Below are positions 24,402-34,867 of a stretch of 64,000 bases of DNA, piece after piece. How positions within the stretch are numbered: position 1 is the stretch's first letter; each line of letters starts with the position of its first letter. The position numbers and the translations under genes are program-made. The notes under the pieces are model-generated. The model was not told where the DNA came from. It saw only the letters and a list, made by a program, of their open reading frames with translations, and made no database searches. This stretch comes from Micromonospora sp. H61 (GTDB lineage Bacteria > Actinomycetota > Actinomycetes > Mycobacteriales > Micromonosporaceae): the NCBI RefSeq assembly GCF_018070325.1, contig NZ_JAGPXY010000028.1:17860-81859 (forward strand), written 5' to 3'.

Positions 24402-26678
24402 TCAGACGGCGGCCAGGACCGCAGCCTCCAGTCGGGCTCGGGTCGCGTCGTCCGGCCAACCGCCCACCAGATAGAAGGCGTCGACCACGTCGGCGCCGAG
24501 GGTGGAGATGCGGGCCGCGCGAACCAGGGCGCCGGCCTCGTCGAGCGCGCAGGCGACCCGGTAGAGCAGCCCGGCGGCGTCGGCGGCGCGCAGTTCCAGC
24601 AGTACGGCGTCGGTGGCCGCCTCGCGGTGCCAGACCACTCGTGGAGCCGCGCCACCGCCACGGCTGGCGAGCGCACGGCCGCGCAGCCGTTGGGTGACCG
24701 ACACGTCGCCGGCGACCGCCCGGCGCAGGTCGGCGCGGAGCGGGACCGGGTCCGGCGGGAGGCCGTAGCGAGGCTGCACCCGGCACTCGACCAGGGCCCG
24801 GCCGTCGACGGCGGAGGCGTCCGCGGAGATCACCTCCAGCCGGTGCAGCGCCAGGCAGCCGGCCACCGTGGCGAGCAGACCCCGCCGGTCGGCCGCCGCG
24901 ACCGACACCCGGTCGCCGGTCAGGTGGACGACCGGCAGTGGACCGGCCAGCAGCTCCGGGTCCGGTGCGGGTGGCTCGGGGAGTACGCCGGTGTCCAGCG
25001 CGGTGCGAACCCGGGCCACCAGCTCGGCGACGAGCCGGCCCTTCCAGTCCGACCAGGCCGCCGGCCCGGTCGCCGCCGCGTCGGCGCGGACCAACGCGTG
25101 CAGCACGTCGAGGGTGCCGGTATCGCCGACCGCCTCGGCCACCGAGGCGATGGTGACCGGGTCGCTCAGGTCCCGGCGGGTGGCCACGTCGGGCAGCAGC
25201 AGGTGCAACCTGACCAGCTTGCCGATCAGCTCGACCTCTGCGGTGGGCAGGCCGACCCTGGTGGCCACCGCCTGGGCAACCGGCACACCGACGGTGCTGT
25301 GGTCACCGGGGAGGCCCTTGCCGATGTCATGCAGGAGAGCGCCGAGGAGCAGCAGGTCGGGGCGCTCCACCTCGCGGGCGTGCCGGCTGGCCTCGTGCGC
25401 GGTCTGCACGAGGTGCCGGTCGAGGGTGAAGCGGTGCACCGGGTTGTGCTGGGGCAGGCTGCGCAGCCGGGTCCACTCGGGCAGCCAGCCGTCGACGAGC
25501 CCGTACCGGTCGCAGGTCTCCCAGGCCGGCACCAGGCCGGCACCGGCGCCGAGCAGGGTGATCAGCGCGGCCCGGGCCTCGGCCGGCCAGGGGGCCGGAA
25601 GGGGCGGGCAGTACGCCGCCAGCCACTCGCAGGTGGCCCGCGCGATGGGGATTCGGGTCGTGGCCGACGCGGCGGCCACCCGCAGCGAGAGGCTCGGGTC
25701 GGGGCGTGCCCCGATCGCCGTGCGGGCGAGCACCAACTCGCCGTCGTGTTCGACGACGTCGCGGGCGACCGGGCGGCGGGCCGGGCGGCCGTTGCCGCCG
25801 CGGGAGCGGCCGGAGCGCAGCCGGTCGGCGGCCCGGAAGGCGTCGTCCAGGGCGTGGCTGACCGTGCGGGCGTCACCGGCGACCCGACGCAGCAACGCGT
25901 CGCCGTCTTCCAGATTGAGCAGGGTGGCCACTCCGTCGCGCTCCTGGGCGACCAGCCGGTCGACCCGTCGGCCGACCTGCTGGTGCAGCGCGTCGCGGGT
26001 GTCCAACAGGCGCAGGTGGGCGGCGCGTACGGCAGGGCGCAGCGCGTCGGTGATGCCGGCGGCGGCGATCGCCCCCAGCAGCCCCACGTCACGCAGACCA
26101 CCGGCGGCCTCCTTGAGGTCACCCTCCAGCAGGAACGCCAGCTCGCCGTGGGCCTGCCAACGGGCTTCGGTGACCTCCCGCAGGCCGGGCAGGTGCCGGA
26201 CGGCGGTACGCCGCCAGTGATCGGCGGCGGTGCGGATCAGCCCGTCGGCCAGCGCCTGGTCCCCCACGACCAGCCGGGCGTCGAGCAGCCCGAGGGCGAC
26301 CTTGACGTCGTCCTGGGCCACCGAGAGCGCCTCGGCGACGGTGCGTACCGAATGGTCGAGCCGCAGGCCCGCGTCCCAGATCGGGTACCAGACCGAGGCG
26401 GCCAACTCGTCAGTGCCGGGCACCCCGGCGTGCAGCAGCACCAGGTCGAGGTCGCTGTACGGAGCACACTGCCGCCGACCCAAGCCCCCGACGGCCAGCA
26501 GCGCCACCCCGTCCCGCGCAGGCAGCAACCCCCGCAAGAACGAGTCGTACACGGCAGCCCGCCCCCGCCGGGCCGCTTCCCCGATCCCCCCGGGAACGCC
26601 GACGACCTCGTTGATCAAGAGGTTCGCGTCGCCGTCGTCGGCGGGTCCTGACGCGTTCTTCTTGATCAACGAGGTCAT
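24402..26678 (-). CDS. glnD: [protein-PII] uridylyl/adenylyltransferase GlnD
   Basis: A protein of up to 758 residues. The nucleotidyltransferase domain has GGLGRRQCAPYSDLDLVLLH (GG..R and DLD). A GlnD-PII-type linker follows, then an HD domain with LLLGALLHDIGKGLPGDHSTVG, and two C-terminal ACT domains for glutamine sensing. It modifies and demodifies PII; in Corynebacterium the homologue adenylylates GlnK at Tyr51. The ATG at 26678 lies at the edge of a 73-bp inverted repeat that supplies the first 25 or so codons, so the natural start may be further in, for example near VPGGIGEAARRGRAAV. It is 17 bp downstream of glnB. Confidence 0.93.
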   Translation of the reverse strand: MTSLIKKNASGPADDGDANLLINEVVGVPGGIGEAARRGRAAVYDSFLRGLLPARDGVALLAVGGLGRRQCAPYSDLDLVLLHAGVPGTDELAASVWYPIWDAGLRLDHSVRTVAEALSVAQDDVKVALGLLDARLVVGDQALADGLIRTAADHWRRTAVRHLPGLREVTEARWQAHGELAFLLEGDLKEAAGGLRDVGLLGAIAAAGITDALRPAVRAAHLRLLDTRDALHQQVGRRVDRLVAQERDGVATLLNLEDGDALLRRVAGDARTVSHALDDAFRAADRLRSGRSRGGNGRPARRPVARDVVEHDGELVLARTAIGARPDPSLSLRVAAASATTRIPIARATCEWLAAYCPPLPAPWPAEARAALITLLGAGAGLVPAWETCDRYGLVDGWLPEWTRLRSLPQHNPVHRFTLDRHLVQTAHEASRHAREVERPDLLLLGALLHDIGKGLPGDHSTVGVPVAQAVATRVGLPTAEVELIGKLVRLHLLLPDVATRRDLSDPVTIASVAEAVGDTGTLDVLHALVRADAAATGPAAWSDWKGRLVAELVARVRTALDTGVLPEPPAPDPELLAGPLPVVHLTGDRVSVAAADRRGLLATVAGCLALHRLEVISADASAVDGRALVECRVQPRYGLPPDPVPLRADLRRAVAGDVSVTQRLRGRALASRGGGAAPRVVWHREAATDAVLLELRAADAAGLLYRVACALDEAGALVRAARISTLGADVVDAFYLVGGWPDDATRARLEAAVLAAV
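26604..26676. repeat. 73-bp inverted-repeat element overlapping the glnD start
   Basis: GACCTCGTTGATCAAG (26604-26619) and its exact reverse complement CTTGATCAACGAGGTC (26661-26676) form a perfect 16-bp inverted repeat around a 41-bp GC-rich centre. The glnD ATG overlaps the right edge. It encodes the MTSLIKK...LLINEVVG N-terminus, which has no counterpart in GlnD proteins I know. It looks like a small palindromic mobile or REP-like element. Confidence 0.75.
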
Positions 26679-26695
26679 GTCAGTCGAGGCCGAGG

Positions 26696-27034
26696 TCAGA
26701 GTGCGTCGAGGCCGCGTTCGCCGGTACGTACCCGGACGACCTCTTCGACACCGGTGACCCAGACCTTGCCGTCACCGATCTTGCCCGTGCGGGCCGCTCC
26801 GACGATGGCGTCCACCACCTTGTCGACGTCGATCTCGTCGGTGAGCACCTCGACCCTGATCTTGGGCAGGAACTCGACCGTGTACTCGGCACCCCGGTAG
26901 ACCTCGGTGTGCCCCTTCTGCCGCCCGTACCCCTGAACCTCGCTGACGGTCAGCCCGGCCACCCCGAGGGCGTGCAGGGCCTCCTTCACCGCGTCCAGCT
27001 GGTACGGCTTGATGACTGCGGTCACCAGCTTCAT
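26696..27034 (-). CDS. glnB: nitrogen regulatory protein PII
   Basis: A 112-residue PII (GlnB/GlnK) signal protein, a trimer that senses ATP/ADP and 2-oxoglutarate and controls AmtB. The T-loop is GYGRQKGHTEVYRGAEY with the modification site at Tyr51. The C-terminal signature GKIGDGKVWV is present. Start ATG 27034; the gap to amtB is 25 bp. The amtB-glnB-glnD order shows it is the GlnK-type PII dedicated to the ammonium transporter. Confidence 0.97.
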   Translation of the reverse strand: MKLVTAVIKPYQLDAVKEALHALGVAGLTVSEVQGYGRQKGHTEVYRGAEYTVEFLPKIRVEVLTDEIDVDKVVDAIVGAARTGKIGDGKVWVTGVEEVVRVRTGERGLDAL

Positions 27035-27059
27035 GTCCAACCCCTCCATCCCAGGAACG

Positions 27060-28472
<1,413 letters not shown>

Positions 28473-28584
28473 GCTGGCCTCCTAAAGGTGAAGTCCTCCT
28501 TCGCGGCTTTCCGGGGCAGCGTCGCCCGTAGGCCGGTTGCGCGGAAGCTTCGCGGCCGGCTGTTTCACTTTGGGTCCCGTGCGG

Positions 28585-28621
28585 GTTTCCGTTTCGTGAC
28601 GGGTTGTTTCGGACGTGTCAC
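28585..28621 (-). promoter_or_regulatory. GlnR-type nitrogen-regulation operator upstream of amtB
   Basis: Read on the minus strand: GTGAC-N6-GAAAC (28621-28606), a 5-bp spacer, then GTCAC-N6-GAAAC (28600-28585). Both halves match the actinobacterial GlnR consensus gTnAC-N6-GaAAC exactly. It ends about 113 bp before the amtB start, a normal activator distance. The spacer of 5 instead of 6 is the only departure. Confidence 0.8.
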
Positions 28622-28747
28622 GAACTCCGCACAGTCATCAGCATGGACGACTGTGGATCGGCCGGACGGCGATCGTCGATGGCTGACCGGTCAACGCCAT
28701 CGACCGGTGCGCTTGACGGGCCCGGCCGAGCATCGCCCGACCGGCGC

Positions 28748-29611
28748 TCAGCGGAGGGCGTTCTCCAGGGTGTGCCGCTCGTAGTCGAGCAGCCGCAGAT
28801 CGCGCATCGGTCGACGCAGGTGGCCCTTGTGCACGATCCGGACGAACGCCGGCTCGCCGGCGGCGGCCATCCGCCGGATCCCCTCGACGTGGTCCACGAT
28901 CCGTTTGCGGATGGTCCGGATCAGCCGGTGCCGGTCCCGGGGGATCAGCCCGTACGCGTCGGCGAAGAGCCGGAGGCGGCGGGGCCGGTCCGGGTGCTTC
29001 CAGCCCAGCGTGATCGAGTCCCGGTCCGCGAAGATCGGCACCCAGGTCCAGGCCGCGTACGCCACGTCGTAGATCCGTGCTCCGGGTGAGGCGAGGTCGA
29101 AGTCGATCAGCCCGAGGGTGCCGTCCGGACGCCAGATCACGTTGTGCGGCGCGGCGTCGTGGTGGCAGATCACCTCGGTGTCCGGTGGTGGGGGCCCGAA
29201 CGAGCGCCAGACCGCCGCCTGCGGAGGAGTGAAGCCGTACTGCGCGTCGTGGAACATGCGCAGCATGGTGGCGACGGTGACCAGGGCCTCGTCGGTCACC
29301 CAGTGCGGGGCGAGCGGATATTCTCCGCACTCCCCCTCCAGGTACGACAGCACCTCACGGTTGCGCTCGTCCATCCCGAGCGCCCGCGGAGCGCCGGTGA
29401 ACCCCACGTACTCAAGGTGGCGCAGCAGCGCGTGCACGGACGGGGTCCACGGCCCGGCGTTGCGCCGAACCGTGTCACCCACGCGGACAACGGTGCTCAC
29501 GTTGCCGCCGTGCAGCGGGATCTCCTGCGAGGTCACGTACGGCCTCCCGAGGCGCTGCGAAGGATGGCCGGGGTCGCGCCAGCCCGCGTACGCGCGATCG
29601 TCAGTGGTCAC
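28748..29611 (-). CDS. aminoglycoside phosphotransferase-family (APH) kinase
   Basis: A 287-residue protein with the APH/choline-kinase fold. The catalytic loop is ICHHDAAPHNVIW and the metal motif LGLIDFDLASPG. The N-lobe is short, with GGNVSTVVRVGDTVRR in place of a classic nucleotide loop. Members phosphorylate aminoglycosides, macrolides, sugars or amino alcohols; the substrate here is unknown and it should not be called a resistance gene on this evidence. It lies 7 bp downstream of ftsY on the same strand. Confidence 0.82.
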   Translation of the reverse strand: MTTDDRAYAGWRDPGHPSQRLGRPYVTSQEIPLHGGNVSTVVRVGDTVRRNAGPWTPSVHALLRHLEYVGFTGAPRALGMDERNREVLSYLEGECGEYPLAPHWVTDEALVTVATMLRMFHDAQYGFTPPQAAVWRSFGPPPPDTEVICHHDAAPHNVIWRPDGTLGLIDFDLASPGARIYDVAYAAWTWVPIFADRDSITLGWKHPDRPRRLRLFADAYGLIPRDRHRLIRTIRKRIVDHVEGIRRMAAAGEPAFVRIVHKGHLRRPMRDLRLLDYERHTLENALR

Positions 29612-29617
29612 CCGAGA

Positions 29618-30799
29618 CTACGCGTCCCGGCCGGTGGCCTCGGTCCCCAGCAACGCGTCGACGAACTGCGCCGGGTCGAACGGGGCCAGGTCGTCCTTGC
29701 CTTCGCCGAGGCCGACCAGCTTCACGGGGATGCCGAGCTTGCGCTGCACGGCGATCACGATGCCGCCCTTGGCGGTGCCGTCGAGCTTGGTCAGCACCAC
29801 CCCTGTCACGTTGACCACCTCGGTGAAGACCCGGGCCTGCTCCAGGCCGTTCTGCCCGGTGGTGGCGTCCAGGATGAGCAGTGTCTCGTCGATCGGGCCC
29901 TGCTTCTCCACCACGCGCTTGACCTTGCCCAGCTCGTCCATCAGGCCGACCTTGTTCTGCAGGCGGCCGGCGGTGTCGATGAGAACTGTGTCCACGCCGG
30001 TGTCGATGCCGCGCTTGACGGCGTCGAACGCGACGCTGGCCGGGTCGGCGGCCTCGGGCCCCCGCACGGTCTCCGCTCCGACGCGCGAACCCCAGGTCTC
30101 CAGTTGGTCGGCCGCGGCGGCCCGGAAGGTGTCCGCCGCGCCGAGCAGCACGCTGCGACCGTCGGCCACCAGCACCCGGGCGATCTTGCCGCAGGTGGTG
30201 GTCTTGCCGGCGCCGTTGACGCCGACGACCAGGACGACCGCCGGCACGCCGTCCTTGGGGGCGGTCCGCAAGGAGCGGTCCAGGCTCGGGTCGAGCGCGT
30301 TGACCAGCTCGGCGGCGAGCAGTGCCCGCAGCTCGGATGCCGAGCGGGTGCCGAGCACCCGGGTGCGCTCGCGGAGCCGGTCGACGATGTCGCGGGTGGC
30401 GTCGACGCCGACGTCGGCGGTGATCAGGCTGTCCTCGATCTCCTCCCAGACGTCCTCGTCGAGGTGGTCACGGGCGAGCAGGCCGAGCAGGCTCTTGCCG
30501 AACACGTTCTGTGAGCGGGACAGCCGCGAGCGGAGCCGGACCAGCCGCCCGGCGGTCGGCTCGGGGACCTCGACCTGCGGTTCGAGCACCGGCGGCGGCT
30601 CGACCAGGACGCCGGTGGACAGATCGGACTCCGGTGCCTCGACCGGCGGGCCGGCGAGATCCTCCTCAGCCCTGGTGTCGACCTCGGTGCGTGGCAGCGG
30701 GGGCTCAGGCCGCCGCCGCAATCGCGGCACGACCAGCCCGACCGTGCCGGCGATCAGCACACCGAGCAGGACCAGAGCGAGGACGAGATATTCGGCCAT
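29618..30799 (-). CDS. ftsY: signal recognition particle receptor FtsY
   Basis: A 393-residue SRP receptor GTPase docking Ffh-ribosome complexes at the membrane. A hydrophobic N-terminal segment (YLVLALVLLGVLIAGTVGLVV) suggests direct membrane anchoring, common in actinobacteria. An acidic/Pro linker, the N domain and the G domain (P-loop VGVNGAGKTTTCGKIA, DTAGRLQNK, TKLDGTAKGG) follow. The A domain is short. Confidence 0.97.
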   Translation of the reverse strand: MAEYLVLALVLLGVLIAGTVGLVVPRLRRRPEPPLPRTEVDTRAEEDLAGPPVEAPESDLSTGVLVEPPPVLEPQVEVPEPTAGRLVRLRSRLSRSQNVFGKSLLGLLARDHLDEDVWEEIEDSLITADVGVDATRDIVDRLRERTRVLGTRSASELRALLAAELVNALDPSLDRSLRTAPKDGVPAVVLVVGVNGAGKTTTCGKIARVLVADGRSVLLGAADTFRAAAADQLETWGSRVGAETVRGPEAADPASVAFDAVKRGIDTGVDTVLIDTAGRLQNKVGLMDELGKVKRVVEKQGPIDETLLILDATTGQNGLEQARVFTEVVNVTGVVLTKLDGTAKGGIVIAVQRKLGIPVKLVGLGEGKDDLAPFDPAQFVDALLGTEATGRDA

Positions 30800-30915
30800 G
30801 CCGGAATCCTGTCAGATGGCGGCGGCGGCGTCCCAGCCACCGCACCCCGAGCCGTGCCCGGAGTCTCAGCCACCGCGCCCGGCCGGTGCCGGGGACCGGC
30901 GGTAGGCTCGGCCGC

Positions 30916-32643
30916 ATGCCCGCCGCACACCTCCTCATCGGCCCACTTCTGCGGCGAGTGGTGGACACCCGGGCGACGATCTGGGTGGAGACGGCGGCAC
31001 CCGCCGTGGTCACCGTCCGCACCGGCAGCGGCGCCACCGGCACCGCGCCCACCTTCTCGGCGTACGACCACCACTACGCCCTCGTGGTGGTGGAGGGTCT
31101 TGCCCCGGACAGCGAGACCACCTACGAGGTGCTGGTCGACGACGAGATCGTCTGGCCGGTGCCGAGCAGCGGGTTCCCGCCGAGCGTGATCCGCACCCGG
31201 GCCGCCGACGATCGGGACCAGCCGGTCAATCTGATCTTCGGCTCGTGTCGCGAGACCACCCAGCACGCCACCACCCGCAAGCTGCCACCTGACGCGTTGG
31301 ACGCGTACGCCCGGCGGTTGATGGCCGACCCGGAGTCGAACCCGCTGCCCGACCTGCTGGTGCTGCTCGGTGACCAGGTCTACGCCGACGTCACCTCGCC
31401 GACCGTGCGCCGGCTGCTGCGGCGACGGCGGCGGCGGCCGAAGGGCGCTCCGGCCGATCAGGTGGTGAGCTTCGACGAGTACACCAAGCTCTACCTGGAG
31501 TCCTGGCGTGATCCGGAGATCCGCTGGCTGCTCTCCACGGTGCCCAGCGTGATGATCTTCGACGATCACGAGATCATCGACGACTGGAACACCTCGGCGG
31601 CGTGGCGGGCCGAGGTGCGCGAGCAGCCGTGGTGGCAGGAGCGGATCGGCAGCGGGCTCGCCTCCTACTGGGTCTACCAGCACCTGGGCAACCTCTCCCC
31701 CGACGAGATCGTCGCCGATCCGGTCTTCGCGAAGGTCGCCGCCGCCGAGGACGCCACCAGCGTGCTGCGCGAGTTCGGCCACCGGGTCGACCAGGAGTCC
31801 GACCTGGCGCACGACACCGAGCGCTGGCGCGCGGTGCAGTATCAGTGGAGCTACGTACTGGACCTGGGCCGGACCCGGCTGGTCATGCTGGACAACCGGT
31901 GCAGCCGGGTGCTCGAGCCCAACAGCCGGGCGATGCTGCCGCCCGGCGAGTGGGCCTGGTTCCTGGACCAGGCGCACGGGGTCTACGACCACCTCGTGGT
32001 GGGCGCCTCGCTGCCCTGGCTGCTGCCGCAGGGCATCCACCACATCGAGGCGTGGAACGAGAAACTGGCGGACTCACGCCGACCGTGGGTGGCGCGCGGG
32101 GCGGAGAAGCTGCGCCGCGCCCTGGACCTGGAGCACTGGGCGGCGTTCCGGCGGTCCTTCGAGGCGCTCGCGGAGACGTTCGCCCGCATCGGCACCGGCA
32201 CGCCGCGACAGTCCGGCGCGCGGATCGGGGCCGGCCCGGCGTACGCCCCACCGGCGTCGATCAGCGTGCTCTCCGGTGACGTGCACCACTCGTACGTGGC
32301 GCGGGCCCGGTTCGCGGATCCGGCGGTGGTCACTCCGGTGCACCAGCTCACCTGTTCGCCGATCCACAACCAGGTCCCGGCGGGCATCCGTCCGTTGATG
32401 CGGCTGGGCTGGTCGCCCGGTCCGGCCGGGGCCACCCGGGCGCTGGCCCGTTCGGCGGGCGTACGCCGGCCGGGGGTGCGCTGGCGCAAGCTGGCCGGCC
32501 CGTACTTCGGCAACGCCGTAGCCACCCTTACCCATCACGGGCGCGGGGCCGACGTGGTCATCGAGGGCACCACCAAGGACGGGCATCTACGCCCGGTGAT
32601 GCGGCGTCGACTCTCCGGCGACGGCGAGCCGGCCGCGCCGTAG
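30916..32643 (+). CDS. PhoD-like metallophosphatase/alkaline phosphatase D family protein
   Basis: A 575-residue protein. The N-terminal Fn3-like PhoD domain (1-100) precedes the metallophosphatase domain: FGSCRETT, LLGDQVYADV, IFDDHEIIDDWN and LSGDVHHSYVA give the metal ligands. No Tat or Sec signal is visible, so it is probably cytoplasmic, unlike secreted PhoD. The substrate is unknown. ATG 30916 starts the homologous region; the upstream frame overlaps ftsY and is not used. It is followed 10 bp later by the MarR gene and may be co-transcribed with it. Confidence 0.88.
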   Translation: MPAAHLLIGPLLRRVVDTRATIWVETAAPAVVTVRTGSGATGTAPTFSAYDHHYALVVVEGLAPDSETTYEVLVDDEIVWPVPSSGFPPSVIRTRAADDRDQPVNLIFGSCRETTQHATTRKLPPDALDAYARRLMADPESNPLPDLLVLLGDQVYADVTSPTVRRLLRRRRRRPKGAPADQVVSFDEYTKLYLESWRDPEIRWLLSTVPSVMIFDDHEIIDDWNTSAAWRAEVREQPWWQERIGSGLASYWVYQHLGNLSPDEIVADPVFAKVAAAEDATSVLREFGHRVDQESDLAHDTERWRAVQYQWSYVLDLGRTRLVMLDNRCSRVLEPNSRAMLPPGEWAWFLDQAHGVYDHLVVGASLPWLLPQGIHHIEAWNEKLADSRRPWVARGAEKLRRALDLEHWAAFRRSFEALAETFARIGTGTPRQSGARIGAGPAYAPPASISVLSGDVHHSYVARARFADPAVVTPVHQLTCSPIHNQVPAGIRPLMRLGWSPGPAGATRALARSAGVRRPGVRWRKLAGPYFGNAVATLTHHGRGADVVIEGTTKDGHLRPVMRRRLSGDGEPAAP

Positions 32644-32653
32644 TCTCTACGCC

Positions 32654-33094
32654 GTGGACGAGCACCTGCCGGAGCCGATCCGGGCGGTTGAGCACGAGTT
32701 GACCGCTCTGCTGCGCCGCGGCCGGGCGGTCTCCTGGGAGATCGCCCGGGAGGTGCACCCGAACCTGGAGCCGAACACCTACGGGTTGCTGCTCTGGTTG
32801 CGGCGTAGCGGGTCGATCCGGTTGACCGAGTTGGCGGCGCGGCTGGGCGTGGGCAAGGGGACGCTGAGCCGGCAGATCAACGCCCTGGAAGTCCTCGGCC
32901 TGGTGCACCGCGACCCTGATCCGAGTGACCGGCGGGCCGCGCAGATCAGCCTCACCGACGAGGGGCAGCGCCGGTTCGACGTGGCCCGCGCGGCCCGGCT
33001 GGGCGAGTTCCTGCGCGCTCTGGACGGCTGGCCGGAGCGGGACGTCGAGGAGTTCGCCCGGCTGCTCGGCCGGTTCAACGACTCCTGGCAGTAG
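32654..33094 (+). CDS. MarR-family transcriptional regulator
   Basis: A 146-residue winged-helix regulator: IRLTELAARLGVGKGTLSRQINALEVLGLV is the recognition helix region and RDPDPSDRRAAQISLTDEG the wing. GTG start 32654. It sits directly upstream of an MFS exporter whose promoter carries two palindromes, so it probably represses the exporter in response to the exported compound. Confidence 0.9.
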   Translation: MDEHLPEPIRAVEHELTALLRRGRAVSWEIAREVHPNLEPNTYGLLLWLRRSGSIRLTELAARLGVGKGTLSRQINALEVLGLVHRDPDPSDRRAAQISLTDEGQRRFDVARAARLGEFLRALDGWPERDVEEFARLLGRFNDSWQ

Positions 33095-33130
33095 CTCCGA
33101 ACGCGGGGAATAGGGCACCGGTCCGACAAG

Positions 33131-33173
33131 TTGTTGCTTCAGGCAACCAAGGCATACGGTTGCCTCAGGCAAC
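33131..33173 (+). promoter_or_regulatory. twin MarR-type operators overlapping the MFS gene promoter
   Basis: Two near-identical dyads, GTTGCTTCAGGCAAC (33133-33147) and GTTGCCTCAGGCAAC (33159-33173), the second a perfect 7-bp-arm palindrome around a single C. Centre-to-centre distance is 26 bp. A plausible promoter, TTGTTG (33131-33136) with TACGGT (33155-33160) and an 18-bp spacer, is overlapped at -35 by one site and at -10 by the other, as expected for repression. Confidence 0.75.
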
Positions 33174-33238
33174 TCACAGGCGGCCCGTGCGTACCAGCCC
33201 CGCCGTTCCACATCGACTCCGCTCGGAGGCAACACACG

Positions 33239-34858
33239 ATGAGCCAGGCGACAGTGCCTCCCCAGGCGACCGCCGTGACCATGACCCACCGGCAGATCCT
33301 GGAAGCACTCTCCGGCCTACTGCTGGGCCTGTTCGTCGCGATCCTGTCCTCCACCGTCATCTCGAACGCGCTGCCGCGGATCATCACCGAACTGCACGGC
33401 GGCCAGTCCGCGTACACCTGGGTGGTGACCTCGGCCCTGCTCGCGACCACAGCGACCACCCCCATCTGGGGCAAGATGGCCGACCTGACCAGTAAGAAGA
33501 CACTGGTCCAGCTCGCCCTGGGGATCTACGTGCTGGGCTCGGTGCTGGCCGGCCTCGCCCAGGGCACCGGTGAGCTGATCGCCTGCCGGGTGCTCCAGGG
33601 CGTCGGCGCCGGCGGTCTCACCGCGCTGGCCCAGGTGATCATGGCCACGATGATCGCGCCCCGCGAGCGCGGCCGCTACAGCGGCTACCTCGGGGCCGTG
33701 ATGGCCGTCGGCACCATCGGTGGCCCGCTGATCGGCGGCGTGATCGTGGACACCTCCTGGCTCGGCTGGCGCTGGTGCTTCTACGTCGGCGTGCCGTTCG
33801 CCATCCTCGCGCTGATCGTGCTCCAGAAGACCCTGCACCTGCCGGTGGTCAAGCGGAAGGCCGAGATCGACTGGTGGGGCGCCACCCTGATCACCGCGGC
33901 CGTCTCGGTGCTGCTGATCTGGGTCTCGCTCGCCGGCGACCAGTTCGCCTGGGCCTCCTGGCAGACCGCCGTCATGGTCGTCGGCGCGCTGGTCCTCGGC
34001 GCGTTGGCGATCCGGGTCGAGACCCGGGCCGCCGAGCCGATGATCCCGCCACGGCTGTTCCGCAACCGCACCATCACCCTCGCCGTCGTCGCCAGCATCG
34101 CGGTCGGTGTGGGCATGTTCGGCGCGTCGATCTTCCTGGGCCAGTACTTCCAGATCAGCCGCGGGCAGAGCCCCACCATGTCCGGCCTGATGACCCTGCC
34201 GATGATCCTCGGCCTGCTGGTCGCCTCCACCGTCATCGGGCGGGTCATCAGCAAGACCGGCCGCTGGAAGCGGTACCTGGTGATCGGGTCGGCGTTGCTC
34301 ACCGTCGGCTTCGCGCTGATGGGCACCCTGCGCGCCGACACCAGCTTCACACTGCTCAGCGTCTACATGCTGCTGATCGGCGTCGGCCTGGGCATGACCA
34401 TGCAGAACCTGGTCCTCGCCGTGCAGAACACCGTCGGCCCGCACGAACTCGGCGCGGCCAGCTCGGTGGTGGCGTTCTTCCGCAGCCTGGGTGGCGCGAT
34501 CGGCGTCTCCGCCCTCGGCGCGGTGCTCGCCCACAAGGTCAAGGACTACACCGCCGACGGCCTGGCCCAACTCGGCATCCCCGCCTCCAGCTCGGGCAGC
34601 GGCGGTGCCCTGCCCGACGTGCACACCCTGCCCGGCCCGCTGCGGGCGGTGGTGGAGAGCGCGTACGGCCACGGTGCCGGTGACATCTTCCTGGCTGCCG
34701 CCCCGTTCGCGCTGATCGCGCTGATCGCGGTGGCCTTCATCAAGGAGGTGCCGCTGCGCCAGCACAACGGCGACCCGGTTTCCGACCAGGTCGAGCGGGA
34801 ATCGACAGTCGCCGCCGGCGCTGGCGCACCCGTGATCCGTACCGGCGAGCAGAGGTGA
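33239..34858 (+). CDS. MFS multidrug exporter, DHA2 (14-helix) family
   Basis: A 539-residue transporter with about 14 hydrophobic helices. Motif A between helices 2 and 3 reads GKMADLTSKKTLV, and the exporter motif C region GAVMAVGTIGGPLIGG is present. These proteins exchange protons for drugs or metabolites. ATG 33239 follows CGGAGG by 10 bases. It is controlled by the MarR-type sites upstream and followed 9 bp later by a universal stress protein gene, probably on one transcript. Confidence 0.92.
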   Translation: MSQATVPPQATAVTMTHRQILEALSGLLLGLFVAILSSTVISNALPRIITELHGGQSAYTWVVTSALLATTATTPIWGKMADLTSKKTLVQLALGIYVLGSVLAGLAQGTGELIACRVLQGVGAGGLTALAQVIMATMIAPRERGRYSGYLGAVMAVGTIGGPLIGGVIVDTSWLGWRWCFYVGVPFAILALIVLQKTLHLPVVKRKAEIDWWGATLITAAVSVLLIWVSLAGDQFAWASWQTAVMVVGALVLGALAIRVETRAAEPMIPPRLFRNRTITLAVVASIAVGVGMFGASIFLGQYFQISRGQSPTMSGLMTLPMILGLLVASTVIGRVISKTGRWKRYLVIGSALLTVGFALMGTLRADTSFTLLSVYMLLIGVGLGMTMQNLVLAVQNTVGPHELGAASSVVAFFRSLGGAIGVSALGAVLAHKVKDYTADGLAQLGIPASSSGSGGALPDVHTLPGPLRAVVESAYGHGAGDIFLAAAPFALIALIAVAFIKEVPLRQHNGDPVSDQVERESTVAAGAGAPVIRTGEQR

Positions 34859-34867
34859 GGTAGAGCC

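Noticed and set aside
28748..29611. Calling the APH-fold protein an aminoglycoside resistance gene
   Set aside because: The fold covers many kinases and nothing in the sequence fixes the substrate.
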